The notes under the pieces were generated by a model. The model searched no databases. It saw only the letters and a list, made by a program, of their open reading frames with translations, and was not told the DNA's origin. From Sinotaia quadrata (lineage: Eukaryota > Mollusca > Gastropoda > Architaenioglossa > Viviparidae): a stretch of DNA of 64,000 nucleotides. Within the stretch, counting starts at the first letter, position 1, and each line of letters opens with the position of its first letter. The DNA is taken from NCBI GenBank assembly GCA_028829895.1, contig CM054177.1, positions 44,086,664-44,150,663 on the forward strand, in the 5' to 3' direction. The position numbers and the translations under genes were made by a program. Positions 36,100-48,680 of this stretch are shown piece after piece.

Positions 36100-37420
36100 C
36101 TCATAAAAATCAAAAGGAAAAGCTGCCATAATTTATTATGACTATGTATAAAAGCTAAAATTTTAGAAGCTTTCATATCTTAATTATACCTATGTCTGAA
36201 ACTAAAGAAAAAAGTCAAAAGAATCACTTGATTATGCTTATGTTTTAAAGTTAAGAAAAAAAAAGGAAACATACTTTTGTTATGCCTATGTATGAAAGCT
36301 AAAAAAAAATGTAAAAGCTTTCATAACTTTAATATTCCTGTTTATGAAAGTTTAAAAAAATCAGAAAAGCTTTCATACCATTATTATTCCTTTTTATGAA
36401 AGCTAAAAAAGTGGAAAAGTTTCCATATGGTTTTTATGCCCATGTATGCTAATAAAAATAGAAATGCTCTCTCATACCTTAATTTGATACCATGATTGAA
36501 CACAGCTAATTTTCACTTGAAATAATAAAATGTTTTTAGTCATCAAAAGTAATCGCTTAATCAGCTTGGCAAGGTGTACAGTCTAGTAAATACTCATTAG
36601 AAGTAGTCTTGGAAACAGAATGTTAAATGCATGTAGCTGTTGCTTAGATATTATGGTGCTATATCTGATCTTACTATGGGATGTTGCAAAATAAATAAAT
36701 GAAGCTTTTCCTTCTAAATTATGTAAGAAACTTTTTTTTTTTTTTTTTTTGGGGGGGGGGGGGGAATTTAGAAGGAAAAGCTTCATTTATTTATTTTGTC
36801 AATGTATGAAAGCTTAAAAAACAAAACAAAGGAAAAGCTTTCATCCATTATTGTGTCTATTTATGAAAGCTTAAAAAAAAAATCAGACGAAAAGCTTTCA
36901 TCCATTATTGTGTCTATGTTTGAAAGCTTAATAAACAAAACAAAGGAAAAGTTTTTCATCCATTATTGTGCCTATGTATGAAAGCTTTTTAAAAAATGGA
37001 AACACTTTCATACCCTTATTTTGCATATGTATGACATTTCAGAAAAGACATCGAAATGAAATTGTTATGTTTATATATGAAACCTAAAAGATAAATCAAA
37101 ATGAAAGCTTCATATTTTTATTATGCCTATGTTTGAAAGCTAAAATAAAATCAAAAGGAAATGCTTGCATACCTTTACTATGCCAATATATGAAAGCTAA
37201 ATAAAAGAAGTTTGTTTACCTTTACTATGCCAGTTAATAAAAGCTAAAGAAAAATTCAGAAGGAAAAGCTCTCATATCCTTATGCCAAAAAGAAAAGCTA
37301 AAGGAAACACTTTCATTCCTTATGCCTATATAAGAAAGTGTTAATTAAAAAAAAAATGAAAGCTTTGGTACCATTAAACATATACAAGAAAGTTAAACAA
37401 GAATGAGAAAAACTTTCATT
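36100..37420. repeat. Palindrome-bearing ~50-60 bp minisatellite (GAAAGCTT type), left block
   Basis: Degenerate units of the form TATGAAAGCT, an A run, GGAAAAGCTTTCATACC, TTATTATGCC. Each unit carries GAAAGCT and its complement AGCTTTC, so every monomer can fold on itself. It continues after an intervening block at 38280-38720. Confidence 0.88.
36687..36798. repeat. Perfect 34-bp inverted repeat with T/G homopolymer loop
   Basis: Arm 36687-36720 is the exact reverse complement of 36765-36798. The 44-bp loop is ATGTAAGAAAC, a ~19-bp T run and a ~14-bp G run. It lies within the GAAAGCTT array. It could be a real foldback or a sequencing/assembly snap-back. Confidence 0.9.
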
Positions 37421-37424
37421 CAGA

Positions 37425-38280
37425 TTCATTGTGTGCCCTTTGACTAAAAGGCCACCTTTTATCCTTGCTCTTACCCTTGGGTCATCCATGCAAGAAGAAA
37501 ATGGACAGGCAGTCAGGGGGAAGAAATATCAGCCAGCCTTTGTCCTTTTTAGGACCAGGCAGACCAACAAGTGGATTACCATGAGTGAAAACAGGAACCC
37601 ACGTTTCCCCTGCCTGTTGTCTTTCAAGTATCAACAGCACCCATGGTTCGAAGAGAGTGAGGGGGCCAACCAGCCCAGCTCATGCCACGTATGTTGTTCA
37701 AGCCAGAAGCACAAGAAAGAATGAGTCAGGTGTGAAGCAGTAAAATGCTCACATTTATTCTTCAACCATGGGTAGCTCTGTGGTCTCCCACAAGAAAAGT
37801 GCTGTAGACTCTTTGACTGAACTTTTCAATGGTCAACTATACCTTGCAAAGAGATTCAGATGTCCATGTGTACTTCCAAGCAGATGAACAAGATCTGCCT
37901 GAGAAGATTTCTTTGAACTACACACACAAAAAAAAAAACCCTTACATAAATTGAAAGATTCCACCAGCCACCAAATATGAGAAGGCAAAGATGAGTCAGA
38001 TGATCTAAACTGACACCTCTATCCAAGTCTTCATTCTTACCACTACTACTGCCTCTGTGTCGATTCAAATAACACAGATCAAAATAAAAGTTAAAGGCAC
38101 CTCAAGAAATGAAAGAGACATGAACTCAGCAGAAACAGTACCACAACCTGGGCATGTGTACTCACCAGGTAAAGACTTGGTGTAGTAATAGCCTGGGCTC
38201 TGTCTGTACCTTAATATCAACCCTTGTACCAGGCTACAAAATTGGTGAAAACCAGAAATGGTTAACATCTCAAATTAGGA
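37425..38280. mobile_element. Unclassified ~0.85-kb insertion inside the GAAAGCTT array
   Basis: Base composition is clearly richer in GC than both flanks, which are the same minisatellite. A 97-codon plus frame (37431-37724) and other short frames do not resemble anything I know. No terminal inverted repeats or clear target duplication found. Called mobile only because it interrupts an array. Confidence 0.4.
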
Positions 38281-38720
38281 TAAGGAAAAGGAAGTGTTTT
38301 AATACCATTATGCATATATAAGAAATTAAAATTTGAAAAAGAAAGAGGAAATACTTTCATGCCTTTAATCTTATTAAAGAGAGCTAAGGAGGAGAATTGG
38401 CTTTCATATCTTGATGCATGTATGAAAAAGTTTCTTTTAAAAAAGGAAAATTTTTCATACCTTTATGTGTATGTAAGTAAGGTTAAACAAAATCTTTCAT
38501 ACCTTTATGTATCAGAAAGGTTAATAAAAGGAAAATCTTTATACCTTTATGAAAGGTTAAAGAAGGAAAAGCTTTCATACCTTTATGCACATATAAGAAA
38601 CTGAAAAAAGAAAGTGTAAAACTTTCATTATCTTTATGCCACTATAAGATTTTTTTTTATATAAAATGAAGAAATGCTTTCCTTCCTTGATGTCTATATA
38701 AAAACTAATCAAAAAAACAA
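38280..38720. repeat. GAAAGCTT minisatellite, right block
   Basis: Same theme as 36100-37420: CTTTCATACCTTTATG, a short spacer, AGAAAGGTTAAA. More diverged. Confidence 0.82.
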
Positions 38721-38935
38721 ACCAAGCTTTCATATCTTGTGTTGTGCTTGTTTGCATTTAACATTTAATTTTTTATTTCTTCCCTCCTCTTTCGTTCTCA
38801 TTTTTGTTTGCTTTAGGATTATATTACCATGTTCTCATAAAAGTAATACTAACAGTAAATCATGCAATACAAGTCCTAAAATAATTAAACTTTCCCACAA
38901 AATTCAAACTGTAAAAAATAGGGTAAAACAATGAC

Positions 38936-39415
38936 AACAACTCTGAATAACTTTATGTGCAAATTCAGATTTTTCTCATGTACTAAATAATATTTGTGTA
39001 ACTTCGGTTTAGACCATATCACAACAAATCTGAATTACTTTATGTGCAAATTCTCATGTACTAAATAATATTTGTGTAATTTCGGTTTAGATCATATGAA
39101 AACAAATCTGAATTACTTTATGTGCAAATTCAGATTTTTCTCATGTACTAAATAATATTTGTGTAACTTCGGTTTAGACCATATGACAACAAATCTGAAT
39201 TACTTTATGTGCAAATTCTCATGTACTAAATAATATTTGTGTAATTTCGGTTTAGATCATATGAAAACAAATCTGAATTACTTTATGTGCAAATTCAGAT
39301 TTTTCTCATGTACTAAATATTATTTGTGTAACTTCGGTTTAGACCATATGACAACAAATCTGAATTACTTTATGTGCAAATTCTCATGTACTAAATAATA
39401 TTTGTGTAACTTAGG
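38936..39415. repeat. Alternating 87/78-bp dimer minisatellite
   Basis: Six units start at 38936, 39023, 39101, 39188, 39266 and 39353, alternating 87 and 78 bp: three dimers of 165 bp. Long units contain AAATCTGAATT and its complement AATTCAGATTT around ACTTTATGTGCA, an 11-bp stem. Short units lack nine bases (CAGATTTTT) and so lose the stem. The first unit has mismatches in its left arm. ACTTCGGTTTAGACC versus ATTTCGGTTTAGATC also alternates. Confidence 0.95.
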
Positions 39416-39589
39416 TTACAGTGAATTACAACAGTTCATTTGGTAAAGCAGACTGTGCACCCTGCTAAGTGAGAAAATAGATCTAAGTTGTAGTATGCTT
39501 GAAGCCTCACCATTTGTAGTTGGGGTTTACTTGTAAACAGCTAAACAAAATAATTTATTGAATATAAAGTTAATTTATGTAATTATAAA

Positions 39590-39750
39590 AGAACTGGTAA
39601 GTTTGTAAACAGTACATTTACATTTTAAAATGTTCTGTTTACATTTAAAATGTACAGTTCACAATTGGTAAGTTTGTGAACAGTGCATTTACATTTTAAA
39701 ATGTACAATTCACAATTGGTAAGTTTGTGAAGAGTACATTTATGAAGTGT
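39590..39750. repeat. Short tandem repeat, about three copies
   Basis: GGTAAGTTTGTGAACAGTAC then ATTTACATTTTAAAATGT, with a self-complementary ACATTTTAAAATGT centre. Confidence 0.8.
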
Positions 39751-39884
39751 AACAGTGAAATGGCAGCAGTACAGCATCTACTGGTATTTTAACTATAAAT
39801 TACAGAAAAGCATTATGAACAAATTTCCAACAGTTTGATTTTGTGGATACTAAGAACATGTCAAACTATTTTTCTGTTGTTTTT

Positions 39885-40080
39885 TTTTGTGTTCTATAAA
39901 CATGCCCATATAATTCATGACAAGATATATTTGTTTGGTTTGATATTTCTCAGTGTTCTATAAACATGCCCATAATAATTCATGACAAGATGTATTTCTT
40001 TGATATTTCTCAGTGTTCTATAAACATGCCTATATAATTCATGACAAGACCTATTTGTTCTCTTAGAATGTGATATTTCT
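39885..40080. repeat. ~65-bp tandem repeat, three copies
   Basis: GTGTTCTATAAACATGCCCA and AATTCATGACAAGA plus TTTGATATTTCTCA. Confidence 0.88.
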
Positions 40081-40254
40081 CAAGCTATCTAATGACATGA
40101 TTTATCTGTTCAGTATGGTATTCTTTAGTATTTCATGAATATACCCAACTATACATTCTTTTAGACTTTCTTACTATCTTTGTATTAAGACATTACTACT
40201 GTATCAGCACATGTAATCCACAAACAACTGGAAACACTATCTGTCTATTTTTAG

Positions 40255-40785
40255 TGATACTGATACTTTTCATAATACTTCATGTACATCTGAAGACTTT
40301 ATTTGTCATTTGATGCTTTTCATAATACTTCATGTATATCTGAAGACTTTATTTGTTATTTGATACTAAGGAAGAAAATATAATCTGTTTCATTTGACTT
40401 TTTCTTACTGCTTCATGTACTTATGGAAACAATATCTATTTATATATATTCTGGAAACATTTGCTATTTTCTATTTGTATACTCTCACCATCTAGAAACC
40501 AGTATCTATTTATATATATTCTGGAAACAAGATCTACATCTTCATTTGCTACTTTCTATTTGTATACTCTCAGTGTCTAGAAACAAGTTCTACTGTTCTG
40601 TTTTCTGCTTTCTTTATACCTTGAGAACAACTGTCAGGAGCTGTCCATCAATTCTGCTTTCTTTATACTTTGAGAACAACTGTCAGGGACTGTCCATCAG
40701 TTCTGTTTTCTTTTTACCTTGTGAACAACTGTCGGGAGCTGTCTGTCAGTTCTGCTTTAGATTTCTTAATGTTTTTTGAACTTCT
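40255..40785. repeat. Cluster of short tandem duplications
   Basis: CTTTTCATAATACTTCATGT at 40265 and 40316; ATCTATTTATATATATTCTG at 40433 and 40503; a ~55-bp unit ACAACTGTCAGGAGCTGTCC at 40627, 40677 and 40727. Confidence 0.85.
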
Positions 40786-41084
40786 ATCAAGAGACAGAAT
40801 TTTTCTGCTATATTTTAAACTTGGAGAACATTGACATATTCTAGATCTCTTTATCTGCTATTTCCTCAGCACATATATCCCATAAATATTTCTGAAGACA
40901 AGATCTCTCATGTTTGTTTTCAATGGTTCCTAATTAAACTCTATGTCAGGTATGTCAGGTATTGTGAAATATTTACTGACATTTATCAGTGGCTTTAATA
41001 ATAATAAGTTGATTCTTTTCATTGATACTTCACCTATTCTTCATCAAGTTAAAATAAAAGTCTGCTTAGTATCCAAAGGGTTTC

Positions 41085-41250
41085 ACATCATTCGAAAAAT
41101 AATTTAGAACGAAAAGCTAATGATTATATTTATGATTGGTTTTTTTCAAAGAGCTTATTCATTTTAAAAATAATTTAGAACTAACAACTAATGATTATAT
41201 TTATGATTGTTTTTTAAAAAGCCTTGTTCAATTGAAGAAATTTAGAACTA
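41085..41250. repeat. ~70-bp tandem repeat, 2.5 copies
   Basis: AATTTAGAACGAAAAGCTAA then TGATTATATTTATGATTG, degenerate in the last copy. Confidence 0.82.
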
Positions 41251-42350
41251 AAAGCTTATATAGTATTCCAGTGAAATCCCAATTGTTTTTGCATATTTAA
41301 GTCAGAAGCAAAAAAAATTATGCAAGTGAACACCTCATTAAGTATATAAACAGACACATTTTGAGAACATATTAACAAATTTAAAATCAAAGAAGATTCA
41401 GAAATGAAGTCTGATTCACTGTAAAAGTAATAAGTATACATGTTTTTAAAATTGATTTTACTTAGGAATATTATTTGCATTTCTAAAGTAATTTCAAAAG
41501 GATTTATTTTTGGTGTCATTTAATACCAATGACTTTCTCTTTATTATTGTCCATAAAGTGTGCCATGTCACACAACAGAGGAAGATATTGGGAAATGCGA
41601 ACAAATGGTAAAGAGAAGAAAGAGTTCTGAATTTTGTGACATCACACTATTTCCTTTTCTTTTTTTAAACACTATTTGGTTTGTGTCCAGCTAATCATCA
41701 ATGATATTTTAATTTTATAAAATTATATTGAACATTGCATTTAAGCTTGACCTCCTTAACAGCCATCACCACTACTCAAAACAGATCTGTGACTCATGCT
41801 CTTCTTCTATAAAATGCATTAAAGGAACTGCTTCATGTATTTTTGGAAGGCATTGAGATTGATCTAAAACATCATTTTATTTTCCATGCAACTTTGTAAA
41901 GGACACACATGTTTGCACCATTGACTAAAAGCTAAATTTCTTCTTTGCATTCATGCTTTTTCATAACAGAGTCCTTGCATCATGTAACAAATACATTGGC
42001 TCAAAAATGATTATTCATGTTGATTCAAAATTTATTGTATAAATTCTATATAATTCTTGACTAAGTAAAATTCTGCCTATTTTTAAATCTTCAGATTTAT
42101 GCTATTACATTACTCTTAATTTGAAGTAGTAATTATCTTGCATTTTACTATCTATGGACTCAGCTAGATTATCATATGAATGGACCTATTAAAACAATAA
42201 ATTTACAGTTTTGCATATTGCTGCTATTTAAAGATTTTATTTAGAGTACAACATCTAACAGCTCAATAATACCTTAAAATTAAGATAAACTATTATTTTT
42301 TTTTTTAATTTTTCTTGTGTGTGTGTGTCTCTCTCTCATGGTTGCAAAGA
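41250..42350. other. AT-rich intronic DNA, nothing recognisable
   Basis: No tandem structure, element or exon seen. A T run and a short GTGTGTGTCTCTCTC run close the segment (42295-42340). Confidence 0.5.
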
Positions 42351-42355
42351 CACAT

Positions 42356-42405
42356 ATAACATACATAATCTTCAAGCACCTCTGCTTGAAGATTATGTAT
42401 GTTAT
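42356..42405. repeat. Perfect 23-bp hairpin with 4-base loop
   Basis: Arm 42356-42378 (ATAACATACATAATCTTCAA then GCA) is the exact reverse complement of 42383-42405; the loop is CCTC. It adjoins the dispersed repeat that follows. Confidence 0.92.
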
Positions 42406-42409
42406 ACTG

Positions 42410-42690
42410 CACACATTGCATTCTGATGAAATCTGCTCTAGTGAATGAGCCGGCAACCCAGTATTTTTTTTTTTTTTTACTGAATCTCTTCACCTATCCT
42501 AGGGTGATATATTTCAGTTGGGAGACAGAAAGGGGGAAGACCCTACCAGGGATATGTTGGGAGTTCCACCAGATGATCCTCAAGGTCATGGTGGGCTCAC
42601 CCACAGATTGGAACCTAGCGGCAGCGAGAAGGAATACATACTGCCCCAGCACGAAAGGCCCCCTGAAGGGAGCAGTATGATATTCTATGA
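42410..42690 (-). mobile_element. Unclassified dispersed repeat, copy 2 (inverted)
   Basis: Reverse complement of the element at 28475-28800, with the same block order. It carries an A/T homopolymer (42464-42478) where copy 1 has ~80 bp of unique sequence. It has short open frames on both strands (for example 42494-42745 minus, with LAAARFQSVGEPTMTLRI), but copy 1 is not open in the same way, so no gene is claimed. Confidence 0.7.
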
Positions 42691-43190
42691 TAGGATAGTA
42701 TGCTAACATATTAATCAGCATCCCACTAACATTGTTTATTCCCACTACTAACTTTGTACTAAAAATACTAACTAGAATAGAATGTTAATGTATTAATCAG
42801 CATGCCACTAACATTGTTTACTCCCACTACTAACTTTGTACTAAAAATACTAACTAGAATAGAATGTTAATGTATTAATCAGCATGCCACTAACATTGTT
42901 TACTCCCACTACTAACTTTGTACTAAAAATACTAACTAGAATAGAATGTTAATGTATTAATCAGCATGCCACTAACATTGTTTATTCCCACTACTAACTT
43001 TGTACTAAAAATACTAACTAGAATAGAATGTTAATGTATTAATCAGCATGCCACTAACATTGTTTACTCCCACTACTAACTTTGTACTAAAAATACTAAC
43101 TAGAATAGAATGTTAATGTATTAATCAGCATGCCACTAACATTGTTTATTCCCACTACTAACATTGTACTAAAAATACTAACTAGGAAAA
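42690..43190. repeat. 82-bp minisatellite, six copies
   Basis: Exact 82-bp spacing of the GCATGCCACTAACATTG landmark (42719, 42801, 42883, 42965, 43047, 43129). Copies are nearly identical. Only the first (GCATCCC) and a TTTATTCC/TTTACTCC alternation differ. Confidence 0.96.
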
Positions 43191-43379
43191 TAGGACATGC
43201 TGCCATTTAATTGTAAATATGGTGAGCAGATTTAAGCTCAAAGCAGTGATTCAATCTTGTGCAAAATGTATGCCATCATATGATGGTTGCATTTATGCAT
43301 TTTCCCAGATGGATGATGCTGCACAATTTTTAGTAGTAAGCTTGACAAGCATGGAGTGCACGTGGAGCATGGAGTGACT

Positions 43380-43620
43380 GAGGAGTGTGTGTAGTGCATA
43401 TGGAACATGCAGTATATGTATATGTGGTAGTAAGTGTATAATTTGTGTGTGTGTGTCTCTGTGATGACAACTGTGTATATGTATGTGCTTGTATTTTGTA
43501 TCATTAGTTTGTGTCTCTGTAGCAATATGTGTGTATGTGTTTGGTATCAGTAGTATGTGTATATGTGCATGTGTGTACACATTTTATATCAGTAGTATTT
43601 ATGTATATGTGGTAGTAAAT
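43380..43620. repeat. TG-rich degenerate repeat
   Basis: GTGTGTATATGTATGTG and TTTGTATCAGTAGTATGTG-like themes without strict period. Confidence 0.7.
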
Positions 43621-43624
43621 AGTT

Positions 43625-44630
43625 CTTAGCATTCTGCCCTCTAGACCAAGACTAGCTTTGTGCCAGTAAAGTAGTTTCATTTACTGTGGGGAAAGGTTTG
43701 TTTGCATTTTCATGTTTTAATCTGTATAGTTGGTTTATTTCACTGAAAGTAATTTCATCTTGATATTTTCATGGTACCACTTTGCCATGGTGTCCAGAAT
43801 TGTGTTCTCACTATCCTTATGGATACAGCTGTTGAAAAAGATGCAAATAAGAAATTATTTTTCATTTTGGTTTGTAATTATTAGATTATTTAAACAAGCA
43901 TTTTTATTTGCATAATTATTTTTTCTCATTTGAAAAGAAATATTTGTTGTTTTTTTTTTAATTTGTAGCATATTTTTAAAATTAGTAAAAGAGTATTAGT
44001 AAAAGAGAAGACAATAAAATATTTTGTATAAAAATGTAAAGATGTGATTATTTTTTAATTAAGGGAAGAACATTTAACACTTTGGTATACCAATATTTGT
44101 TGGTATTTGAAAATATTTTCCTTAAGTAAATAAAGATGTATCTTTTACTGATGATGGCTGAAGATTGCTGGACTTGAGGAAATGGAATTGGTTGGTAAGA
44201 ATTCATCCTTTCTTTATTTAATGCAAGTATGTGTGTTAAAATATAGTTTCAATTACCTCTTTAAAAAGTTATATAAACATTTTCTTAAATAAAAGTCTTT
44301 CTTACAGTTATACATTTTATTAAGAAATGTTTATAGTTATCAGTATTTATATACATGTAAATATGAGAGATTATCTTACCTTATTGATATCTACTGTAAA
44401 AGTAGTGTACATCTAGTGTAAAAGTACAGGGCAATTAGTCATTTCATGTGTTCTTTAAAAATAGAAAGATGTTTAAAAATTCAGAAAAGTAATATTTGAT
44501 TTCTTTACATATATTTACATTTTTATTGTAAGGAGTGATTTCTGAGAGTCTGTACTTGGTGCTTATTTCAAGTAATTTTCCTTTTCATCTTGATAATTAT
44601 ACAGACAAGCAATCATGATGGCAGACTTTT
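43625..44630. other. AT-rich intronic DNA, nothing recognisable
   Basis: No tandem structure or supported exon on either strand. Confidence 0.5.
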
Positions 44631-46691
44631 CACTTTTCATCAGAAATACATTTTAAACATTCTGAAAGCAAATTATAAGTCATACAGTCAAAATTTTTGT
44701 TCATCAGAGTCCATTTGCCTGGAATTTGCTTTCTTGCAAGTTGGATGTATGGTTATTGTCATTCATGACATTCTGTGTTATTGTTAAAACTAGATATTTT
44801 GTAAATTCACTTTTCTCATTTGTATATATACTTGGATGCATACATGCACCCATGCATAGACATACATACACACGTTAAATAACAAAGTCGTTTGCTGTAA
44901 ATGAAAACACAGATATAAGAGGTAAGGTAGCTTGCAGTTCTTATCTGTTTGCTGATAAAACATTAATTAATTGAAAAGTAGCTAGAATTGAAGAGTAGCT
45001 AGACACAAATTTATTCATTAGTGTGTTACATAAAATGTGATTTAGATTTAGCACCATAATTATGCAACTTGTGTTTGGTAAAAAAACAAAATAATGCATT
45101 TGGTTTACTATGATTTTGGTTTCATAGCTGTGACACTGCCTACCATCTAATTTGACCATGCATTGGAGCCGGAGAGAAGTGATACTCAGACCCAGAATTA
45201 CAAGAACCATCACATCATATAGGTTTATATCTAAACATTTTATATTCTGTTATATATCTGTATGTTTAAATTTTATATTGAAGTAAATATTTGATTAAAA
45301 ATTAATTTCACAATAAAATGGCACACTGAAATGGCAAAAAAATCCTTATTTGAATTATTTTTTCATTTTAACTATTTTTGTCTGAGTTGATTCTTTCTCC
45401 ACTATTCACTCATCTAAAATTCTTCTAATCACTAATACAAAATGGAGTTATTTAATAATACAAAATATGTCAAAATTATAATGCTGTAATAGATTAGAAT
45501 CAGATGAATGAAATGGAGTTTAATAATACTAAAAATGTGAAACCTATACTGCTTTAACCAGATTAAAATCAGAAATATGAAATTGAGTGATTTAATATTT
45601 GCAAAACATGTCAAACCTATAATGCTGTAACAAATAAACATTGTCATATTAGCTCCTGATCCAAAAGATTAAGAAATATTACCAATTTACTGTTAAGTGT
45701 CAATTTCTCATGAATAAATAATATTATTTTACTGAATGAATACATAGTCCATTTTTACTTTAAAGAATTCAATTCCAAGAGCCTGAATGTGGGAAGAGGA
45801 GAGGAGGGAGATCAAGTATTTGTCATGTGGCTTTATATAGGTATGTTCAATGTCACCCAGGACATTTGCAATTACATTCTTTGTATCCAGACTGTAGTTT
45901 AACCTTTTTGACCATAACAACAACATCCTTTATATCAAAAGTTTAGTTTAACTTTTAGACCATCACAACATTCCTTGTATCATGATTGTACTTTAACTTT
46001 TAGCATTCAGCAGCATTCCTTGTATTATAACAACAGCTTGTATCCAGATTGTAGTTTAACTTTAAGATCATAACAACAGCTTTACTTGTATCCAGATTGT
46101 AGTTTAACTTTAAGATCATAACAACAGTTTTCCTTGTATCCAGATTGTAGTTTAACTTTAAGATCATAACAACAGTTCCTTGTATCCAGAGTGTAGTTTA
46201 ACTTTTAGATCATAAGTACATTCCTTGTATCTAGAGTGTAGTTTAATTTTTAGATCATAAGAACATTCCTTGTATCTAGAGTGTAGTTTAATTTTTAGAT
46301 CATAAGAACATTCCTTGTATCCAGAGTGTAGTTTAACTTTCAGATCATCACAACAGCATTCTTTCTTTCATTCACTGAAAGAGTGTAGTTTAACTTTCAG
46401 ACTGTGACTTGCATTTTTGGCTAGATGAGAGAGAATAGATAGTGAAACTGTTAGAACACTAAAATTTTTCACAACTATTGTACTTGCTTGAACTTAAAAC
46501 TTCACACTGGTAGTCATAATTTGAATTATTCTCAGAGTTCCAAGAACTGATCATGTGACCACACTTCTTCACAGTCATCAGTGACCAACTGTTAATGGCA
46601 GAATCAAGATCTCTTCTTTTCGTTTTTCTTTTTGCTGTAACTTAAGTACTTATCTGATCTCATGCATGTTTACCCAACTGCTGGAAGATTA
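44631..46691 (+). repeat. 2.06-kb tandem duplication, unit A
   Basis: Begins CACTTTTCATCAGAAATACA. The same sequence restarts at 46692. Units are nearly identical over the first 1.35 kb, apart from small indels such as 18 extra bases near 44980. The later part contains a ~45-bp minisatellite (45890-46400). Confidence 0.93.
45890..46400. repeat. ~45-bp minisatellite inside unit A
   Basis: CCTTGTATCCAGATTGTAGT then TTAACTTTTAGATCATAACA, about ten copies. The matching array in unit B (47930-48260) has fewer copies, so copy number changed after duplication. Confidence 0.9.
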
Positions 46692-48680
46692 CACTTTTCA
46701 TCAGAAATACATTTTAAACATTCTGAAAGCAAATTATAAGTCATACAGTCAAAATTTTTGTTCATCAGAGTCCATTTGCCTGGAATTTGCTTTCTTGCAA
46801 GTTGGATGTATGGTTATTGTCATTCATGACATTCTGTGTTATTGTTAAAACTAGATATTTTGTAAATTCACTTTTCTCATTTGTTTATATACTTGGATGC
46901 ATACATTCACCCATGCATAGACATACATACACACGTTAAATAACAAAGTCGTTTGCTGTAAATGAAAACACAGATATAAGAGGTAAGGTAGCTTGCAGTT
47001 CTTATCTGTTTGCTGATAAAATATTAATTAATTGAAGAGTAGCTAGACACAAATTTATTCATTAGTGTGTTACATAAAATGTGATTTAGATTTAGCACCA
47101 TAATTATGCAACTTGTGTTTGGTAAAAAAACAAAATAATGCATTTGGTGTACTATGATTTTGGTTTCATAGCTGTGACACTGCCTACCATCTAATTTGAC
47201 CATGCTTTGGAGCCGGAGAGAAGTGATACTCAGACCCAGAATTACAAGAACCATCACATCATATAGGTTTATATCTAAAAATTTTATATTCTGTTATATA
47301 TTTGTATGTTTAAATTTTATATTGAAGTAAATATTTGATTAAAAAATAATTTCACAATAAATGGCACACTGAAATGGCAAAAAATTCCTTATTTGAATTA
47401 TTTTTTCATTTTAACTATTTTTGTCTGAGTTGATTCTTTCTCCATTATTCACTCATCTAAAATTCTTCTAATCACTAATACAAAATGGAGTTATTTAATA
47501 ATACAAAATATGTCAAAATTAAAATACTGTAATAGATTAGAATCAGATGAATGAAATGGAGTTTAATAATACTAAAAATGTGAAACCTATACTGCTTTAA
47601 AACAGATTAAAATCAGAAATATGAAATTGAGTGATTTAATATTTGCAAAACATGTCAAACCTATAATGCTGTAACAAATAAACATTGTCATATTAGCTCC
47701 TGATCTAAAAGATTAAGAAATATTACCAATTTACTGTTAAGTGTCAATTTCTCATGAATAAATAATATTAATTTACTGAATGAATACATGTCCATTTTTA
47801 CTTTAAAGAATTCAATTCCAAGAGCCTGAATGTGGGAAGAGGAGAGGAGGGAGATCAAATATTTGTCATGTGGCTTTATATAGGTATGTTCAATGTCACC
47901 CAGGACATTTGCAATTACATTCTTTGTATCCAGACTGTAGTTTAACTTTTTTGACCATAACAACAACATCCTTTATATCAAAAGTTCAGTTTAACTTTTA
48001 GACCATCTCAACATTCCTTGTATCATGATTGTACTTTAACTTTTAGATCATCACAGCAGCATTCCTTGTATCTAGAGTGTAGTTTTGGACCATAACAACA
48101 TTTCTTGTATCCAGAGTGTAGTTAACTTTTACACAACCACAAAATCATTCTTTGTATCTAGATTGTTCTTTAACTTTTAGACCATAACAACATTCCTTGT
48201 ATCCAGAATTTAGTTTAACTTTTAGACCATAACAACATTCTTGTGTCGAGAGTGTGGTTTAAGACCATAACTTGCATATTTGACCAAATGAGAGAGAATA
48301 GAGAGTGAAACTGTTAGACACTACATTTTTTTCAAAACTCTTGTACTTGAATTTCTTGCTATATAGTCATATTTTTATTTGTATTAGGATTTCAAGAACT
48401 GTTCACTGACCACCTTTTCACAGTAGAAGTGAGATGTCTTCTTTTTGGTATATGCTGTAAGTACATATGTGATCTCATGTATGCATATCCAACTTTAGAA
48501 AATTGCACTCATCTTTAGACACATTTGTACACAACTGCTAGAAGCCTGCACTTATCTTCACACACATTTGTACACAACTGCTAGAAGACTGCACTTATCT
48601 TCACACTCATTTGTACACAACTGTTAGAAGATTGCACTTATCTTCACACACATTTGTACACAACTGTTAGAAGATTGCAC
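46692..48680 (+). repeat. 2.06-kb tandem duplication, unit B
   Basis: Head-to-tail copy of unit A. Its 3' part (48280-48480) matches 46400-46660 more loosely and then acquires its own ~60-bp array (48500-48690). Confidence 0.9.

Noticed and set aside
37431..37724. 97-codon frame in the GC-richer block
   Set aside because: No recognisable motif and low-complexity composition; block likely non-coding insertion.
42399..42745. Opposing 93- and 83-codon frames
   Set aside because: Part of a dispersed repeat whose other copy (28475-28800) is not open in the same frames.
44590..48000. Repeated frames of 60-93 codons on both strands in units A and B
   Set aside because: They recur only because of the tandem duplication; the frames change with small indels between units and carry no known domain.
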